NCBI GenBank assembly: GCA_029259975.1
Contig: JAJDEE010000320.1
Span: 1-5,868, forward strand
Source of the DNA: Planctomycetota bacterium
GTDB lineage: Bacteria > Planctomycetota > Planctomycetia > Pirellulales > Lacipirellulaceae
DNA: 5,868 nt
Reading direction: 5' to 3'
Part shown: one piece after another, positions 5,736-5,868 of the stretch
How the letters are laid out: each line of letters begins with the position of its first letter
Numbering within the stretch: position 1 is the first letter of the stretch
Translations under genes and position numbers: made by a program
The notes under the pieces: model-generated
Seen by the model: only the letters and a program-made list of their open reading frames with translations
Told to the model about the DNA's origin: nothing
Databases searched by the model: none

Positions 5736-5762
5736 CCATACACTGGTATAGGACCAGACATC

Positions 5763-5868
5763 ATGCGCAGACGGTCTGCGCTGACGTTGGTTGAACTGCT
5801 GGTGGTCATCGCGATTATTGGCGTGCTGATTGCTTTGCTGCTTCCCGCAGTCCAGCAAGCCCGCGCCG
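5763..5868 (+). CDS. Type IV pilin-like (DUF1559-type) protein, N-terminus only
   Basis: The first 35 residues are visible before the window ends. They begin MRRRSALTLVELLVVIAIIG and continue with VLIALLLPAVQQARA. This is the class III prepilin signal: a short basic leader, Glu at the +5 position and a hydrophobic helix. LLLPAVQQAR is characteristic of the DUF1559 pseudopilins that planctomycetes carry in large numbers. A prepilin peptidase would cut before LTLVE, leaving Ala rather than the usual Gly at -1 and Leu rather than Phe at +1. AGGA (5750-5753) lies nine bases before the ATG and supports the start. The gene is 61 bases downstream of the cysteine-rich gene on the same strand and could share its transcript. 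The body domain is outside the window, so the specific role is unknown. Confidence 0.92.
   Translation, partial: MRRRSALTLVELLVVIAIIGVLIALLLPAVQQARA

Noticed and set aside
5029..5739. Minus-strand and alternate plus-strand frames across the cysteine-rich gene
   Set aside because: The frame with the ordered cysteine clusters, export signal and proline-rich end is the coherent one; the others are shadows.
5725..5752. TTGTGA / TATAGG as a promoter for the pilin-like gene (16-bp spacing)
   Set aside because: The -10 box overlaps the likely ribosome binding site and the transcript would start almost at the ATG; co-transcription is simpler.

Overview
The window looks like chromosomal DNA of a planctomycete, probably of the Pirellulales/Rhodopirellula type. 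Four signals point there. One protein has a PEP-CTERM tail (733-1437). A 1138-residue secreted protein carries the planctomycete LEPR-type N-terminal motif and joins repeats, Ig-like, thioredoxin-like and cyclophilin domains (1415-4831, minus strand). A cysteine-rich exported protein carries a CPCGC...CCC motif (5033-5701). The start of a type IV pilin-like gene of the DUF1559 kind runs off the right edge (5763-5868). The lineage call rests on these protein types, not on any marker gene.

Layout: the last 25 codons of a plus-strand gene end at 80. A 652-base gap (81-732) follows with no convincing gene, only small repeats and a pyrimidine-rich tract. The PEP-CTERM gene (plus) and the giant multidomain gene (minus) converge and overlap tail to tail by 23 bases. 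The giant gene and the cysteine-rich gene diverge from a 201-base spacer that holds a good promoter candidate on each strand. After the cysteine-rich gene, a 61-base gap with an 8-bp inverted repeat leads to the pilin-like gene, which may be co-transcribed.

Function: every recognisable product is a cell-envelope or exported protein. The giant protein is the most interesting object. It has seven ~54-residue repeats (a possible seven-bladed propeller), Ig/cadherin-like modules, a thioredoxin-fold domain whose CXXC site reads SEAT, and a cyclophilin-type prolyl isomerase domain that appears to sit inside an Ig-like domain. It contains no cysteine at all, while its divergent neighbour has 17 cysteines in 222 residues. 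No mobile element, CRISPR array, tRNA or rRNA was seen. I see no clear defence or biosynthetic system; the novelty lies in protein architecture.
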